The notes: generated by a model not told the origin, from the letters alone. DNA of 64,000 bases from Erythrobacter sp. (GCA_023653115.1 JAMNXO010000005.1:62001-126000); one strand, 5' to 3'. Numbered from the stretch's first letter, positions 1-8,933 are shown. Made by a program: numbers and translations.

Positions 1-2223
1 CACAAGGAAGCAGCGCGAATGCGCGGGCAAGCTGCGGATCAGCGCGAATTCGTGGCTGGTGAGGCCGAAGCCGTCGCAGTAATCTTCAGGGCGAGCGCGG
101 CTGTTGGGCATGAACACCATGGTGGCGGTCTGCTCGACCAGCGCGGTCGAAATGCGGCTATCGAGCGCATCGCGCGCCGATTGCGTGGCAAACCCGACCA
201 GCGCGTTGCGCTTGCGCAGCGTCTTGAGCCAGTCGCGGATGCGCGCGGCAAACACCTCATCATCAAGCGCCTTCCAGCCTTCATCGATCAGGATCATGGT
301 CGGCTGACCATCGAGCCGCTCGTCGATGCGGTGGAACAAATACATCATGGTGGGCGTGCGCAGGCGCGGGTTTTCGAGCAGCGCGGTCATGTCGAAACCG
401 AGCACGCGCTCGCTGAGATCAAGCCGGTCGCGCTCGTTATCGAACAGCCACGCGTGTTCGCCCCCGTCACCCGAAGGCGAGCCGATCCATGCGCCCAGCC
501 GGTCTGCCAGATCGCCCGGTTCGGGGCGGCGTGCGCCGGCGAGCAGTTCCTTGAAGTGGCGCAACCGGCGCAAGCCCGCATCATTGGCATAGGCCGCGTC
601 GACCGCGCCGCTGACGATCGCGTATTCCTCCGGCCCGTCAGCCTGCAACAGCACCGCCAGCCAGTCGCGCAGGAAGGCGCGGTTGGCAGGCGTATCGGGC
701 AGGCTCAGCGGGTTGAACCCGGTCGGCTCGCCGGGGCTGATGCGATCATAGCGCCCGCCGATACCGCGAATGAACAGCTCCGCGCCGCGATCCTTGTCGA
801 ACAGGACGGTGCGCGGTTTGAACTTCTGCGCCTGGGCGGCAAGGAAGTTCATCACCACGGTCTTGCCCGAACCCGACGGGCCGATGACCGAGAAATTGCC
901 CAGATCGCCGTGGTGGAAATTGAAGAAGAACGGCGTGGCGCTGGTGGTTTCCAGCAGCGTCACCGCATCGCCCCAGTGATTGCCGGTCGCCTGCCCCAGC
1001 GCAAAGCCGTGGAAGCTGCCAAAGCCTGCCATATTGGCCGAGGAAATCAGCGCGCGGCGGACGATATATTCCTCGTTGCCGGGGAACTGTGCCCAGAAAG
1101 CGGGCTCGAGATTGGTGTCCTCGCGCACCGCAATCGCGCCCGTATCGGCGAGCGCGGCGGCGCAGGATGCCATGGCATCGTCCAATCGCGGGAGCGTCGT
1201 CTCGCGCACCAGCACGGTAAGGTGATGATCGCCAAAACCGACCGCGCCATTACCCAGCGCATCGCGCGCCGCCAGCATTTCGGCACGTTCGGCCGCGGCT
1301 TCCTCGTCCACCGAGCGCGAACGGCGCAGCGCGAGGTCGATCCGCTCGCGCGCCGTGGTGCGCTCGTTCGGGGCGTAGCTTTCGGTCACGACCATCTCGA
1401 ACGGCAGACGCAGGAGATTGTCGAGCAGGCCGGGCGAGGTCGCCTCTGGGTAATCCTTGAGGCCGAGGATCGCAGCGAAATCGGGCGCGGCGCTGCCGCG
1501 CAGCTCCATCGCATCAAGGCCAAAGCTCGCGCGGCGATAGGGCAGCATATGGCCGATATCGGTCTCGGAGCTCGGGCGGCGCACCGGGCGCATCTCGCCG
1601 TTATAGAGCGCCGAGAGCAGCTCGAGCATTTCCGAATTGGTGCCGCCGCGCTCGGAACCGGGCGCCTGATAATCGCCCAGCACCGCCGCGCCGTAATTTT
1701 GCAAGCTGGCGACGAGGCCGGTGATGGCGGCCTTGAGGCTGCGGATGTCCTTGGGATCGGCCTCGGGCTCGTCTTGCCCAGTGCGGGAGAACATCTTGCT
1801 GAGGCGTTCCGGCAGGCCGGTCTTGCCGCGCGCAGGGCGGCGGATCAGGGTGACGAACTGGTCATTGATGAACAGCGATCCGCCCGCGAGCCGCTGCTTC
1901 CAGCGCGCATCGATATGGCGCGACAGGGCATCGGGAAATTCGGCCTCGAGCTCCACTTCCACGCGGCGGCGGATGACGTGGTGATACATCACGAAGCGCG
2001 CATCCAGCGTCGAGCGCAGCATCACCTCGCGGGTGGCGGCGTGGGCGTTGAGCGCGTCCGAATCCTCGGTTTCAAACAGCAGGCCCGGCACCTGAATGGC
2101 GCTCATCACCGAGCCATCGCGCAACAGCACGGTGTTCTCGTCCACGAGCCGGGCATAGGGCAGCCGGTCGCCCACGCGCATTTCCTTTGCGCTCCAGGCG
2201 GCGGCTCCGATCCATTTCACCAT
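1..2223 (-). CDS. virB4: VirB4-type type IV secretion ATPase (3' end beyond window)
   Basis: The minus-strand reading frame from ATG at 2223 stays open to the window edge, giving 741 visible codons of a protein usually about 790-800 aa. A strong Shine-Dalgarno (AAGGAGG) lies 7 nt before the ATG. The product starts MVKWIGAAAWSAKEM. It carries a Walker A motif GPSGSGKT near residue 447 and a Walker B-like TMILIDEGWKALDDE near residue 640, then FATQSARDAL, all typical of VirB4/TrbE hexameric ATPases. These energise pilus biogenesis and substrate transfer at the inner membrane. It follows virB3, virB2 and a lytic transglycosylase in canonical order. A long plus-strand frame opposite it is a GC-rich shadow. 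Confidence 0.93.
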   Translation of the reverse strand, partial: MVKWIGAAAWSAKEMRVGDRLPYARLVDENTVLLRDGSVMSAIQVPGLLFETEDSDALNAHAATREVMLRSTLDARFVMYHHVIRRRVEVELEAEFPDALSRHIDARWKQRLAGGSLFINDQFVTLIRRPARGKTGLPERLSKMFSRTGQDEPEADPKDIRSLKAAITGLVASLQNYGAAVLGDYQAPGSERGGTNSEMLELLSALYNGEMRPVRRPSSETDIGHMLPYRRASFGLDAMELRGSAAPDFAAILGLKDYPEATSPGLLDNLLRLPFEMVVTESYAPNERTTARERIDLALRRSRSVDEEAAAERAEMLAARDALGNGAVGFGDHHLTVLVRETTLPRLDDAMASCAAALADTGAIAVREDTNLEPAFWAQFPGNEEYIVRRALISSANMAGFGSFHGFALGQATGNHWGDAVTLLETTSATPFFFNFHHGDLGNFSVIGPSGSGKTVVMNFLAAQAQKFKPRTVLFDKDRGAELFIRGIGGRYDRISPGEPTGFNPLSLPDTPANRAFLRDWLAVLLQADGPEEYAIVSGAVDAAYANDAGLRRLRHFKELLAGARRPEPGDLADRLGAWIGSPSGDGGEHAWLFDNERDRLDLSERVLGFDMTALLENPRLRTPTMMYLFHRIDERLDGQPTMILIDEGWKALDDEVFAARIRDWLKTLRKRNALVGFATQSARDALDSRISTALVEQTATMVFMPNSRARPEDYCDGFGLTSHEFALIRSLPAHSRCFLV

Positions 2224-2260
2224 GTCCGGCCCTCCTTGTTGAGGCCACAAGTCTTGTGCG

Positions 2261-2545
2261 TCACGGGGCGTAGCTGTTGCAGCCCCAGCGCTTGAAATTG
2301 GGAACGCGCGGGCATTTGCTGACCTTCGTGATCCACAGGTCAAAAATGCGCGGCTCGCGCAGCGAAGCGAAGTAGCCGATCACGTGCATCACGATCGGCA
2401 CGGGAATGATCCAGAAGCTCTTGAGCATCAGGAAAGCAATCGTCGTCACCATCAGATTGATGATGAAGAAATTCATCGTCACGCCCGCAAACATCTGCGG
2501 GCGGGTGAGCGCGCGGTGCACCGGTTGACGGACAAGCTCGCTCAT
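2261..2545 (-). CDS. virB3: VirB3-like type IV secretion membrane protein
   Basis: This encodes 94 aa, the usual VirB3 length. The N-terminus MSELVRQPVHRALTRPQMF is followed by two adjacent hydrophobic stretches (roughly residues 24-58) and a soluble tail with EPRIFDLW. VirB3 proteins are short bitopic or hairpin inner-membrane components that work with VirB4; in some systems the two are fused. Here they are separate, with 37 nt between virB3 and the virB4 start. The gene begins 9 nt after the virB2 stop, so it is co-transcribed with virB2. Confidence 0.88.
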   Translation of the reverse strand: MSELVRQPVHRALTRPQMFAGVTMNFFIINLMVTTIAFLMLKSFWIIPVPIVMHVIGYFASLREPRIFDLWITKVSKCPRVPNFKRWGCNSYAP

Positions 2546-2554
2546 CGCCCTGCC

Positions 2555-2878
2555 CTAGCCCGCAGCCGACTGGATGCCGGCGACAATCGTGGTCGCGCCG
2601 AACAGGATGAACACGCCGATGATGACGGTCGCGCCGAAGCGCCAGTTCATCCGGCCGGTGAGCATCATGAAGCCGATCGCGGCCACCGCCATCACGGCCA
2701 CCGTGGTCGCCACGGTGCCCAGCAAGGTGCCTTGCAGCCACAGCAGCGCGTTGTTGATCGGGCCGGAGCCTGCCGGATCGGCGGCTTGCGCGAAGGCCGC
2801 GCTCGGGACGGTCGCCAGCGTGAGCGCGGCGGCAAGGCGGGCCAGGGAACGGGCAGGAAGACGAAGCAGCGACATCAT
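2555..2878 (-). CDS. virB2: VirB2/TrbC-type pilin precursor
   Basis: This encodes 107 aa, a typical conjugative pilin precursor. It has a long signal sequence ending near ...PSAAFAQA (about residue 31), then two hydrophobic helices separated by a short basic loop around TGRMNWRFGAT. This matches the TrbC/VirB2 pilin fold, which is cleaved and polymerised into the pilus. Two consecutive ATG codons (2878 and 2875) are possible starts. It lies between a VirB1-like transglycosylase and virB3. The assignment rests on topology, size and gene order, because VirB2 sequences are poorly conserved. Confidence 0.87.
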   Translation of the reverse strand: MMSLLRLPARSLARLAAALTLATVPSAAFAQAADPAGSGPINNALLWLQGTLLGTVATTVAVMAVAAIGFMMLTGRMNWRFGATVIIGVFILFGATTIVAGIQSAAG

Positions 2879-2917
2879 TTTATTCTCGACACTTTCACTT
2901 GAGCGCGCGTCTGCTGG

Positions 2918-3556
2918 TTACTGGCCGGCAGGGCGCGAATGGTTGGCGAGGCGGCCCATGATGGCCGCAACGTAGTTCTGGGTTTCGCGGATGTTCGGAA
3001 TGCCGCCCGCGCGCTCGACCCGTCCGGGGCCGGCATTATAGGCGGCGAGCGCCTTTTCGAGATTGCCATCGAACCGGTCGAGCTGTTCGCGCAGGTAACG
3101 CGCCCCGCCCTCGAGGTTCTGGAACGGATCCTCGGAATTCACCCCGAGATAGCGCGCCGTGCCCGGCATCAGCTGGGCCAGCCCGCGCGCGCCGACCGGC
3201 GAGACGGCGTTCTCGCGCCAGCGGCTTTCCTGCCACACCAGCGCCTCGAGCAGGCTGGGCGAAAGGTCGAAGCGCGCAGCCAGCTCGGCAATCTTGGCAG
3301 AGTAGCGCGGCGGCACGCCGGCAGCATGGCGGGCGGGATCGGCAACCGCCGATTCGGGCAGCGCAATGCCTTCGAACATGACCGGCTGGACATTGGCATC
3401 GGCCTGCGACGGCGCAGCGGCCGGCGCGCCTGCCAGCGGCCCTGACACCCAGCGCGCACCCTCGGCACCCAGCTCGAGCACGTCAGCGCGGGCCTCGGTT
3501 GCGAGACCCATCAGCGTGGCAGCCATAATGACGCGGCTAGCCGCGGCGAGAATCAT
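2918..3556 (-). CDS. virB1: Secreted lytic transglycosylase (VirB1-like SLT domain)
   Basis: The product is about 212 aa from ATG 3556, chosen because GGAGG sits 7 nt upstream; an earlier in-frame ATG at 3583 lacks such a site. It has a signal peptide (residues 1 to about 24), a linker, then an SLT/GEWL domain. Motifs include ALVWQESRW with the catalytic glutamate, SPVGARGLAQLMPGTA, and AYNAGPGRVE. The enzyme cleaves peptidoglycan glycan strands so that the secretion apparatus can cross the wall. It is the first gene of the virB1-2-3-4 series. A housekeeping transglycosylase is possible from sequence alone; the context favours VirB1. Confidence 0.88.
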   Translation of the reverse strand: MILAAASRVIMAATLMGLATEARADVLELGAEGARWVSGPLAGAPAAAPSQADANVQPVMFEGIALPESAVADPARHAAGVPPRYSAKIAELAARFDLSPSLLEALVWQESRWRENAVSPVGARGLAQLMPGTARYLGVNSEDPFQNLEGGARYLREQLDRFDGNLEKALAAYNAGPGRVERAGGIPNIRETQNYVAAIMGRLANHSRPAGQ

Positions 3557-3656
3557 TCCCGGTCCTCCAGAATGTTCCCCCATTGTCTAACCTAAATGAC
3601 AGGCAGGTGACAGTCCTGCGAAAGCCGGGTCTCCGGCCCGCCCTGCCCCCGGCAGC

Positions 3657-3691
3657 AAAACGGGCGGACCGCCAGTCTGGCAGCCCGCCCG
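3657..3691 (-). terminator. Rho-independent-type terminator after the TPR gene
   Basis: On the minus strand GGGCGG pairs with CCGCCC, with an inner GCCA/TGGC helix, followed directly by GTTTTGC. It lies about 50 bp after the stop of the TPR gene and before the virB1-like gene, so it separates the two units. Confidence 0.6.
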
Positions 3692-3743
3692 TCATTGCGG
3701 ATCGGTGCGACCCGAGGGCCGCGTTTCATTATGTGTGGTGCGC

Positions 3744-4145
3744 TCAGTTGCGGTAGGTCAACTGCTCGGTGCGGGTGCGGAAGTCGCCGCGCTCGAGCAT
3801 CTTGAGCGCCTTGCGCGCCAGCCGCCGCGAATCGGTGGCGGTGCCATCGGCCGTGTCGAGCTCGACCACCTCGTGACACGCCAGCGCCGCTTCAAACGCC
3901 GCGCGGGCCTTGGCCTCGTCGCCCTTGTGCGCATAGGCAATGCCGAGATTGATCAGCACCGCCGGATCATGCGGATTGGCCGCACTGGCCTTGCTGAGCA
4001 TAGCCAGCGCCGCGTCTTCGTGACCAGCGGCCAGCGTCTGCGCGGCAAGCTCGTTGCCATCGCCTGCGGAAACAAGCCCGGCCGCAGGTTCGGCGGGCAT
4101 CGGCGTTGCGGCCAGAAGGGCCATCGCAAAGACAGTTACGGACAT
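3744..4145 (-). CDS. Small secreted TPR-repeat protein
   Basis: The product is 133 aa from ATG 4145, preceded by GAGGAG at suitable spacing; an ATG 11 codons upstream looks less likely. A hydrophobic N-terminus resembles a signal peptide (MSVTVFAMALLAATPMPAEP). Residues of roughly 25-115 form two or three TPR-like helical repeats, for example NPHDPAVLINLGIAYAHKG and DEAKARAAFEAAL. TPRs mediate protein contacts, here presumably in the periplasm. It is divergent from a lipoprotein gene that precedes a TonB-dependent receptor. I infer that the three form one functional set, but no precise role can be assigned. Confidence 0.75.
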   Translation of the reverse strand: MSVTVFAMALLAATPMPAEPAAGLVSAGDGNELAAQTLAAGHEDAALAMLSKASAANPHDPAVLINLGIAYAHKGDEAKARAAFEAALACHEVVELDTADGTATDSRRLARKALKMLERGDFRTRTEQLTYRN

Positions 4146-4465
4146 GGGCACAAGCTCCTCTTCCAGTGTCAGGAGCATAGTGACTCAGCTTGAACACGAA
4201 TGCAACAAAACCGTAATAATGTAATTTTTCTGCAATTTAACGGCCTAACCGATTGATTTTCATTCTCCCGCGACTGTCACAATCGCGATTCCGGTGGATT
4301 TGGGCTTTGTCATATTTGTCTTTCTTCGGTCATATTACAGCAAATGCCGCACGGCTGTCATGCTGCAAGAATTCTGTCACGAACCACCCCTAACGAGACG
4401 ACGCGCATTCAGATTCTACCGACACGCGCTTTTTCGATTCTCGGCTTTTCAGGGGACCGCTCGCT
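4146..4465. promoter_or_regulatory. AT-richer divergent promoter region with repeated CTGTCAY words
   Basis: This gene-free 320-bp stretch separates the TPR gene (-) from the lipoprotein gene (+) and is visibly richer in A/T than its surroundings. CTGTCAC occurs at 4274-4280 and 4374-4380, and CTGTCAT at 4355-4361. TTGTCTT-TCTT-CGGTCAT at 4316-4333 has the 7+4+7 layout of a Pho box, with three mismatches to CTGTCAT-N4-CTGTCAT. The CTGTCAY words are not spaced at 11-bp multiples, so PhoB control is only a possibility. Confidence 0.4.
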
Positions 4466-6028
4466 GTGAAAAACATTCAACGCACTCTCGTTCTGGGTTG
4501 CAGCCTGGTGGCACTTGCTGGCTGCGGCGCGGACGAAATCGTCTCGCCCGGCACCAGCGGCGACATCATCATCAACAACCCGACGCCCTCGCCCACTCCG
4601 ACCCCGACCCCGACCCCGACCCAGTCGCTGGTGACCCCGGCCGCCGGCTGTCCGACGATCGCCACCACTGGCGGTCTGGTCGATGCCGGCACGATCTCGG
4701 GCCCGACCGGTTCGTACCGCGTGTGCCAGCTCCCGGCGCGCTTCACCTCGACCGACAACCTGCCCTTCATCCGCGGCCTGGTTTACCAGATCAACGGCCG
4801 CGTCGATGTCGGCGCCGACCGTGGTTTCGCGAGCACCGGCACCACCGTCACCCTGACTGTCGAGCCCGGCGTGATCTTCTTCGCGCAGCAGGATTCGTTC
4901 CTCGTCGTCAACCGCGGCAACGCGATCCAGTCGAACGGCACCGCCGAGCGTCCGATCATCTGGACCAGCCGTGACAACATCCTTGGCCTCGCCAACGACA
5001 ACAGCCAGCAGCAGTGGGGCGGAGTCGTGCTGCTCGGCCGCGCGCCGATCTCGGATTGCTCGACCGGCGTGTTCAACACCGCTGCCGCGCCGACCAACAA
5101 CGCGACCTGCGAAGGCCGTCTTGAAGGTGCTGCCACCGCAACCCCGTTCGGCGGTGCCAATGGCGCTGACAGCTCGGGCTCGTTCCGCTTCAACCAGATC
5201 CGTTTCTCGGGCTTCGAACTGGCTCCGAACAACGAACTCCAGTCGCTGACCACCGGCGGCGCGGGTTCGGGCACCGTGATCGAGAACCTCGTCTCGTTCA
5301 ACAGCTCGGATGACGGCGTCGAATTCTTCGGCGGCGGCTTCAATGCCCGCAACTTCGCGATCATCGGCGCTTCGGACGACTCGATCGACGTCGACACCGG
5401 CGCGCTCGTGAACGTCGACACCATGATCGCGGTGCAGCGTTCGACCACGGGTGACCGTCTGATCGAACTCGACTCGCCCAACGTGGCTGACCGCACCCCG
5501 TCGAACGCGATCCCGCAGACCCGCTTCCAGCTGAACAACTTCACCTTCGTGACCCGTGCGGGCGCACCGCAGGTGGTTCAGGCCCGCGGCGGTGCGGCGC
5601 TCAGCCTCACCAACGGCGTGATCGATGCCGGCACCAACCACTGCTTCCAGATCGACGAGCCCACCACGCTCGCCGCGATCATCGGCGTGGACTCGGTGGT
5701 TGGCGATTGCCCGTCGGTCGATCCGATCCGCGGCGGCGCCGGCAACACCAATGCCGACGTGGCCACGCGCATCAACGCAGGCACCAACAACAACTTCGCC
5801 TTCGCGATCACGCTCACCAATGGTGTGGTCAACGGCACGGGCGAAACCGGTCGCACTCCGTTTGCTGCCAATGGCCGTTCGAGCTTCTTCCCGAACCGCA
5901 CCTTCATCGGTGCCATCCAGAACGCCGCTGCGCTGACCAGCATCTTCGGCAACTGGACCTGCAACTCCACGGTGCAGAACTTCAACAGCGCCACCGGCAA
6001 CTGCACGGGTCTCCCCGTCTACAGCTGA
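4466..6028 (+). CDS. Large surface-type lipoprotein with Pro-Thr linker
   Basis: The product is 520 aa with a GTG start; AGGGGA lies 9 nt upstream. The lipobox LVALAGC predicts cleavage and lipidation at Cys20, followed by G-A-D, which does not suggest inner-membrane retention. Residues of about 38-52 are a Pro-Thr repeat linker. The remainder is rich in Asn, Gly, Thr and Ser, with repeated WGGVVLLG- and FFGGG-like strands and paired cysteines, as expected for an extracellular beta-helix-type protein. It is followed by a TonB-dependent receptor on the same strand and faces a TPR gene. I do not recognise an enzymatic motif. A cell-surface substrate-capture partner of the receptor is plausible but inferred. 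Confidence 0.8.
   Translation: MKNIQRTLVLGCSLVALAGCGADEIVSPGTSGDIIINNPTPSPTPTPTPTPTQSLVTPAAGCPTIATTGGLVDAGTISGPTGSYRVCQLPARFTSTDNLPFIRGLVYQINGRVDVGADRGFASTGTTVTLTVEPGVIFFAQQDSFLVVNRGNAIQSNGTAERPIIWTSRDNILGLANDNSQQQWGGVVLLGRAPISDCSTGVFNTAAAPTNNATCEGRLEGAATATPFGGANGADSSGSFRFNQIRFSGFELAPNNELQSLTTGGAGSGTVIENLVSFNSSDDGVEFFGGGFNARNFAIIGASDDSIDVDTGALVNVDTMIAVQRSTTGDRLIELDSPNVADRTPSNAIPQTRFQLNNFTFVTRAGAPQVVQARGGAALSLTNGVIDAGTNHCFQIDEPTTLAAIIGVDSVVGDCPSVDPIRGGAGNTNADVATRINAGTNNNFAFAITLTNGVVNGTGETGRTPFAANGRSSFFPNRTFIGAIQNAAALTSIFGNWTCNSTVQNFNSATGNCTGLPVYS
4580..4622 (+). repeat. Short tandem repeat coding the Pro-Thr linker
   Basis: A 6-bp unit (CCGACC/ACCCCG) is repeated within the lipoprotein gene and encodes alternating Pro-Thr residues just after the lipidated N-terminus. 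Such arrays can change length by slippage; units of 6 bp keep the frame. Confidence 0.7.
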
Positions 6029-6046
6029 TCGCGCCTTTCAAGCTGA

Positions 6047-6076
6047 GGGAGGCGCCGCATCCTGCGTGCGCCTCCC
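6047..6076 (+). terminator. Hairpin between lipoprotein and TonB receptor genes
   Basis: GGGAGGCG pairs perfectly with CGCCTCCC across a 14-nt loop, 19 bp after the lipoprotein stop. No T-tract follows, so it may be an attenuator or an mRNA-stabilising stem rather than a full terminator. Confidence 0.5.
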
Positions 6077-6128
6077 GATTGCGTTCTGACGGGCCGGCAC
6101 CGGCCACACTTTTTTCCAAGGCCTATAC

Positions 6129-8906
6129 ATGAGAGGGTCTCGTATTATGTCGACCGGCACGCGCCTGGCAGGGCTGCTGCTTCTCACCACGTCGCTCACC
6201 TTCCCGGTGATCGCGCACGCCCAGTCCGCCGAAGAGCAGCCGGCGGCGCAATCCGCCGACGAGATGGCCGCCGACGAGATGGCCACCGACGAACTGGCAA
6301 CGGAAGTCGAGGAGACCCCGCCCGAGGAGGAGCTCGAACAGTCCGATATCTCCGTCCCCGGCGGCGGGATCATCGTCACCGGCCGGCGCAACCGTGATCC
6401 GGCGCGCAATTCGGGCCAGGTGCTCACCGTGCTTTCCGAAGCCGATATCGCCCGCACCGGCGAAGGCGACATTGCCGGCGCGCTCGGCCGCGTCAGCGGC
6501 TTGTCGCTGGTCGGCAATGGCCGCGTGTTCGTGCGCGGCCTTGGCGATCGCTACTCGCTCGCCCTGCTCAACGGCCTGCCGCTGCCCAGCCCCGAACCGC
6601 TGAGCCGCGTGGTGCCGCTCGACATCTTCCCGACCAGCGTGATTTCGTCCTCGCTGGTGCAGAAGACCTATTCGGCCAACTTCCCGGGCGAATTCGGCGG
6701 CGGGGTGATCAACCTCACCACCAAGGCGATCCCGACCGAGGACTTCCTCACTGTCAGCGTCGGCCTGAGCGGTGATACCGAGACGACCTTCGAGAACGGC
6801 CTCACCTATTTCGGCAGCCGCTGGGACACCTTCGGGTTCGACAACGGCAACCGCGATTTCCCGACCGCGCTGCAGGATGCGATCGGCAGCGCCACCCGGA
6901 TCAACGATCTCTCCGCAGCGCAGCAGCGCCAGCTCGCCGGGCAAATCCTGCCCCTGAACCTTGTCACGCTGCAAAAGAACGACAAGCTGCCGGCCAACTT
7001 CTCGGCCAACATCACCGGCGGCGCCTCGCTCGAAGTGGGCGACGGCAACTATCTCGGCCTGATCGCGACCGCGGGCATCACCAATTCGTGGCGCAACCGC
7101 TCGGTCATCAGCCAGCAGTTCGGCGATGCCGAAGCCGGCGACATCATCTTCGATTCGAACACCTTCATCACCGACAACAAGGTGCTGGTGAACGGCCTCA
7201 TCGGGCTGGGCCTCGACATCGGCGAGCACACCATCCGCTGGACCAACCTCTACATCCGCGACACTCTCAAGACCGCGCGTCTGTCGCAGGGGACCGACTT
7301 CTTCACCGACCGTGTCACCGGGTTCGATTTCCAGACCCAGCAGACCGGCTGGTTCGAACGCCAGCTGATGGATTCGCAGATCGTTGCCGAATTCAACTTC
7401 GACGCCTTCGAGGTCGATCTGCGCGGCGGCTATGCCCAGACCGATCGCGAGGCGCCCTACAACGCCACCATCCCCTATTTCCGCACCAACGTCCCCACTG
7501 CGAGCGATCCCTTCGGCGATCAGTTCGTGGTTGATGTCGGCGCGCTGATCGGCGGCACCGAACGTATCCAGGTCGGCTTTGAAGAGCTGACCGAAAAGCT
7601 GTGGTTCGGCGGCGCGGACGTCTCCTACGAACTGACCGACACGCTCAAGCTGACCGCGGGTTACAGCTATTCGGATACTGACCGGCGTTCGACCTCGTTC
7701 ATCATCCGTCCGCTGATCAGCTCGACCGCCGAATTCACCACCGCGCTGCGTGCGCTGGGTCTGCGGCGTCCGGGTGACATCATCAACGGCGCGACCCTGG
7801 CGACCGATGCCAACGGGCTGCCGTTCTTCAACGTCACCGTTTCCGATCCGACCCCGTTCCCGGTGTTCGATGCGGCGCTGACGATCCACGCCGGCTACGG
7901 GATGCTGCGTTACGCGCCGACCGACACGATCACGATCGAGACCGGTCTGCGTTACGAAGATGCGCTGCAGGTGGCCGCGCCCGATCCGGTGTTCGGCGGC
8001 GGCAATGTTGCCAACCCGACCCGCATCGCCAACGACTACTTCCTGCCCTCGGCCACGATCACCTGGCAGGCGATGGACGATCTGCAGGTGCGCATCGCCG
8101 CCTCGCAGACAATCGCCCGTCCGCAGTTCCGCGAGCTGGTCGAACAGACCTATTTCGATCCGGAATCGAACCGCCGTTTCCGCGGGAACCCGTTCCTGCA
8201 GGACAGCGAGCTGATCAACGCCGAAGCGCGGGTGGAATACTACCTCGGCGGGCCGAGCAAGGTCAGCCTCGCGGGCTTCTACAAGAAGATCGACAACCCG
8301 ATCGAAAACTTCCTGATCACCGCACCGGGGATCATCGAAACCAGCTATGCCAACGCCCCTTCGGCCGAGCTCTACGGGGCCGAGCTTGATGTCGGCTACG
8401 GCATCGATCTGTATGATTGGGGCGGGTTCTTCGAGACCAAGCAGTTCCTGATCCTCGCCAACTACACCTACACCCAGTCGAGCATCACGGTGGGTGCAGG
8501 CGATCTGGCACCGATCCCGGGTGCGCCGGGCCAGCCGGCCGGCCAGCTGTTCGACGACGGTGCGCCGCTGGTGGGCCAGTCGGATCACGTCGCCAACCTC
8601 TCGTTCGGCATCGAGGATACCGAGAAGGTGCAGCAGTTCACCGTGCTCCTCAACTATGCGAGCGAGCGCGTGACCCTGCGCGGCGGGGCCCTGCCCGACG
8701 TGGTCGAGGATCCGGGCCTGACGGTCGACATCGTGGCGCGTTCCGAACTCAAGCTTGGCGGCCTGCCGCTGGAACTGAGCTTCGAGGCGCGCAACCTGTT
8801 CGGTCGTGACAACTTCGAATTCCAGGAAGTGAACGGCAACCGCGCCGAGCTCAACACCTTCCAGGTCGGCACCAGCTTCGCGCTGGGGATCAAGGCTTCG
8901 TTCTAA
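6129..8906 (+). CDS. TonB-dependent outer-membrane receptor
   Basis: The product is about 925 aa, within the TonB-receptor size range. A signal peptide ends near IAHAQS. An unusual acidic stretch follows (repeated ADEMA/TDELA, then EETPPEEELEQ) before GGGIIVTGRRN. The plug domain carries VRGLGDRYSLALLNGLPLP and FPGEFGGGVINL, typical plug motifs, and the rest reads as a 22-strand barrel ending FALGIKASF with the C-terminal aromatic residue needed for BAM insertion. ATG 6129 and ATG 6147 are both possible starts; the second has GAGAGGG upstream. The substrate is unknown. It sits downstream of a lipoprotein in the same direction and ends at a strong terminator. Confidence 0.93.
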   Translation: MRGSRIMSTGTRLAGLLLLTTSLTFPVIAHAQSAEEQPAAQSADEMAADEMATDELATEVEETPPEEELEQSDISVPGGGIIVTGRRNRDPARNSGQVLTVLSEADIARTGEGDIAGALGRVSGLSLVGNGRVFVRGLGDRYSLALLNGLPLPSPEPLSRVVPLDIFPTSVISSSLVQKTYSANFPGEFGGGVINLTTKAIPTEDFLTVSVGLSGDTETTFENGLTYFGSRWDTFGFDNGNRDFPTALQDAIGSATRINDLSAAQQRQLAGQILPLNLVTLQKNDKLPANFSANITGGASLEVGDGNYLGLIATAGITNSWRNRSVISQQFGDAEAGDIIFDSNTFITDNKVLVNGLIGLGLDIGEHTIRWTNLYIRDTLKTARLSQGTDFFTDRVTGFDFQTQQTGWFERQLMDSQIVAEFNFDAFEVDLRGGYAQTDREAPYNATIPYFRTNVPTASDPFGDQFVVDVGALIGGTERIQVGFEELTEKLWFGGADVSYELTDTLKLTAGYSYSDTDRRSTSFIIRPLISSTAEFTTALRALGLRRPGDIINGATLATDANGLPFFNVTVSDPTPFPVFDAALTIHAGYGMLRYAPTDTITIETGLRYEDALQVAAPDPVFGGGNVANPTRIANDYFLPSATITWQAMDDLQVRIAASQTIARPQFRELVEQTYFDPESNRRFRGNPFLQDSELINAEARVEYYLGGPSKVSLAGFYKKIDNPIENFLITAPGIIETSYANAPSAELYGAELDVGYGIDLYDWGGFFETKQFLILANYTYTQSSITVGAGDLAPIPGAPGQPAGQLFDDGAPLVGQSDHVANLSFGIEDTEKVQQFTVLLNYASERVTLRGGALPDVVEDPGLTVDIVARSELKLGGLPLELSFEARNLFGRDNFEFQEVNGNRAELNTFQVGTSFALGIKASF

Positions 8907-8933
8907 GCCAACCGCACAAGCGAACACACGAAA

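Noticed and set aside
19-2295. 758-codon plus-strand frame opposite virB4
   Set aside because: The opposite strand encodes VirB4 with Walker motifs; the plus-strand translation is low-complexity and family-less, a GC-rich antisense shadow.
4355-4380. CTGTCAT and CTGTCAC as a Pho box
   Set aside because: Their starts are 19 bp apart, not 11 or 22, so they do not form a standard Pho box.
6123-8927. 934-codon minus-strand frame opposite the TonB receptor
   Set aside because: The plus strand gives a clear TonB receptor with signal peptide and terminal phenylalanine; the minus frame has biased Arg/Gly/Ala composition and no domain.
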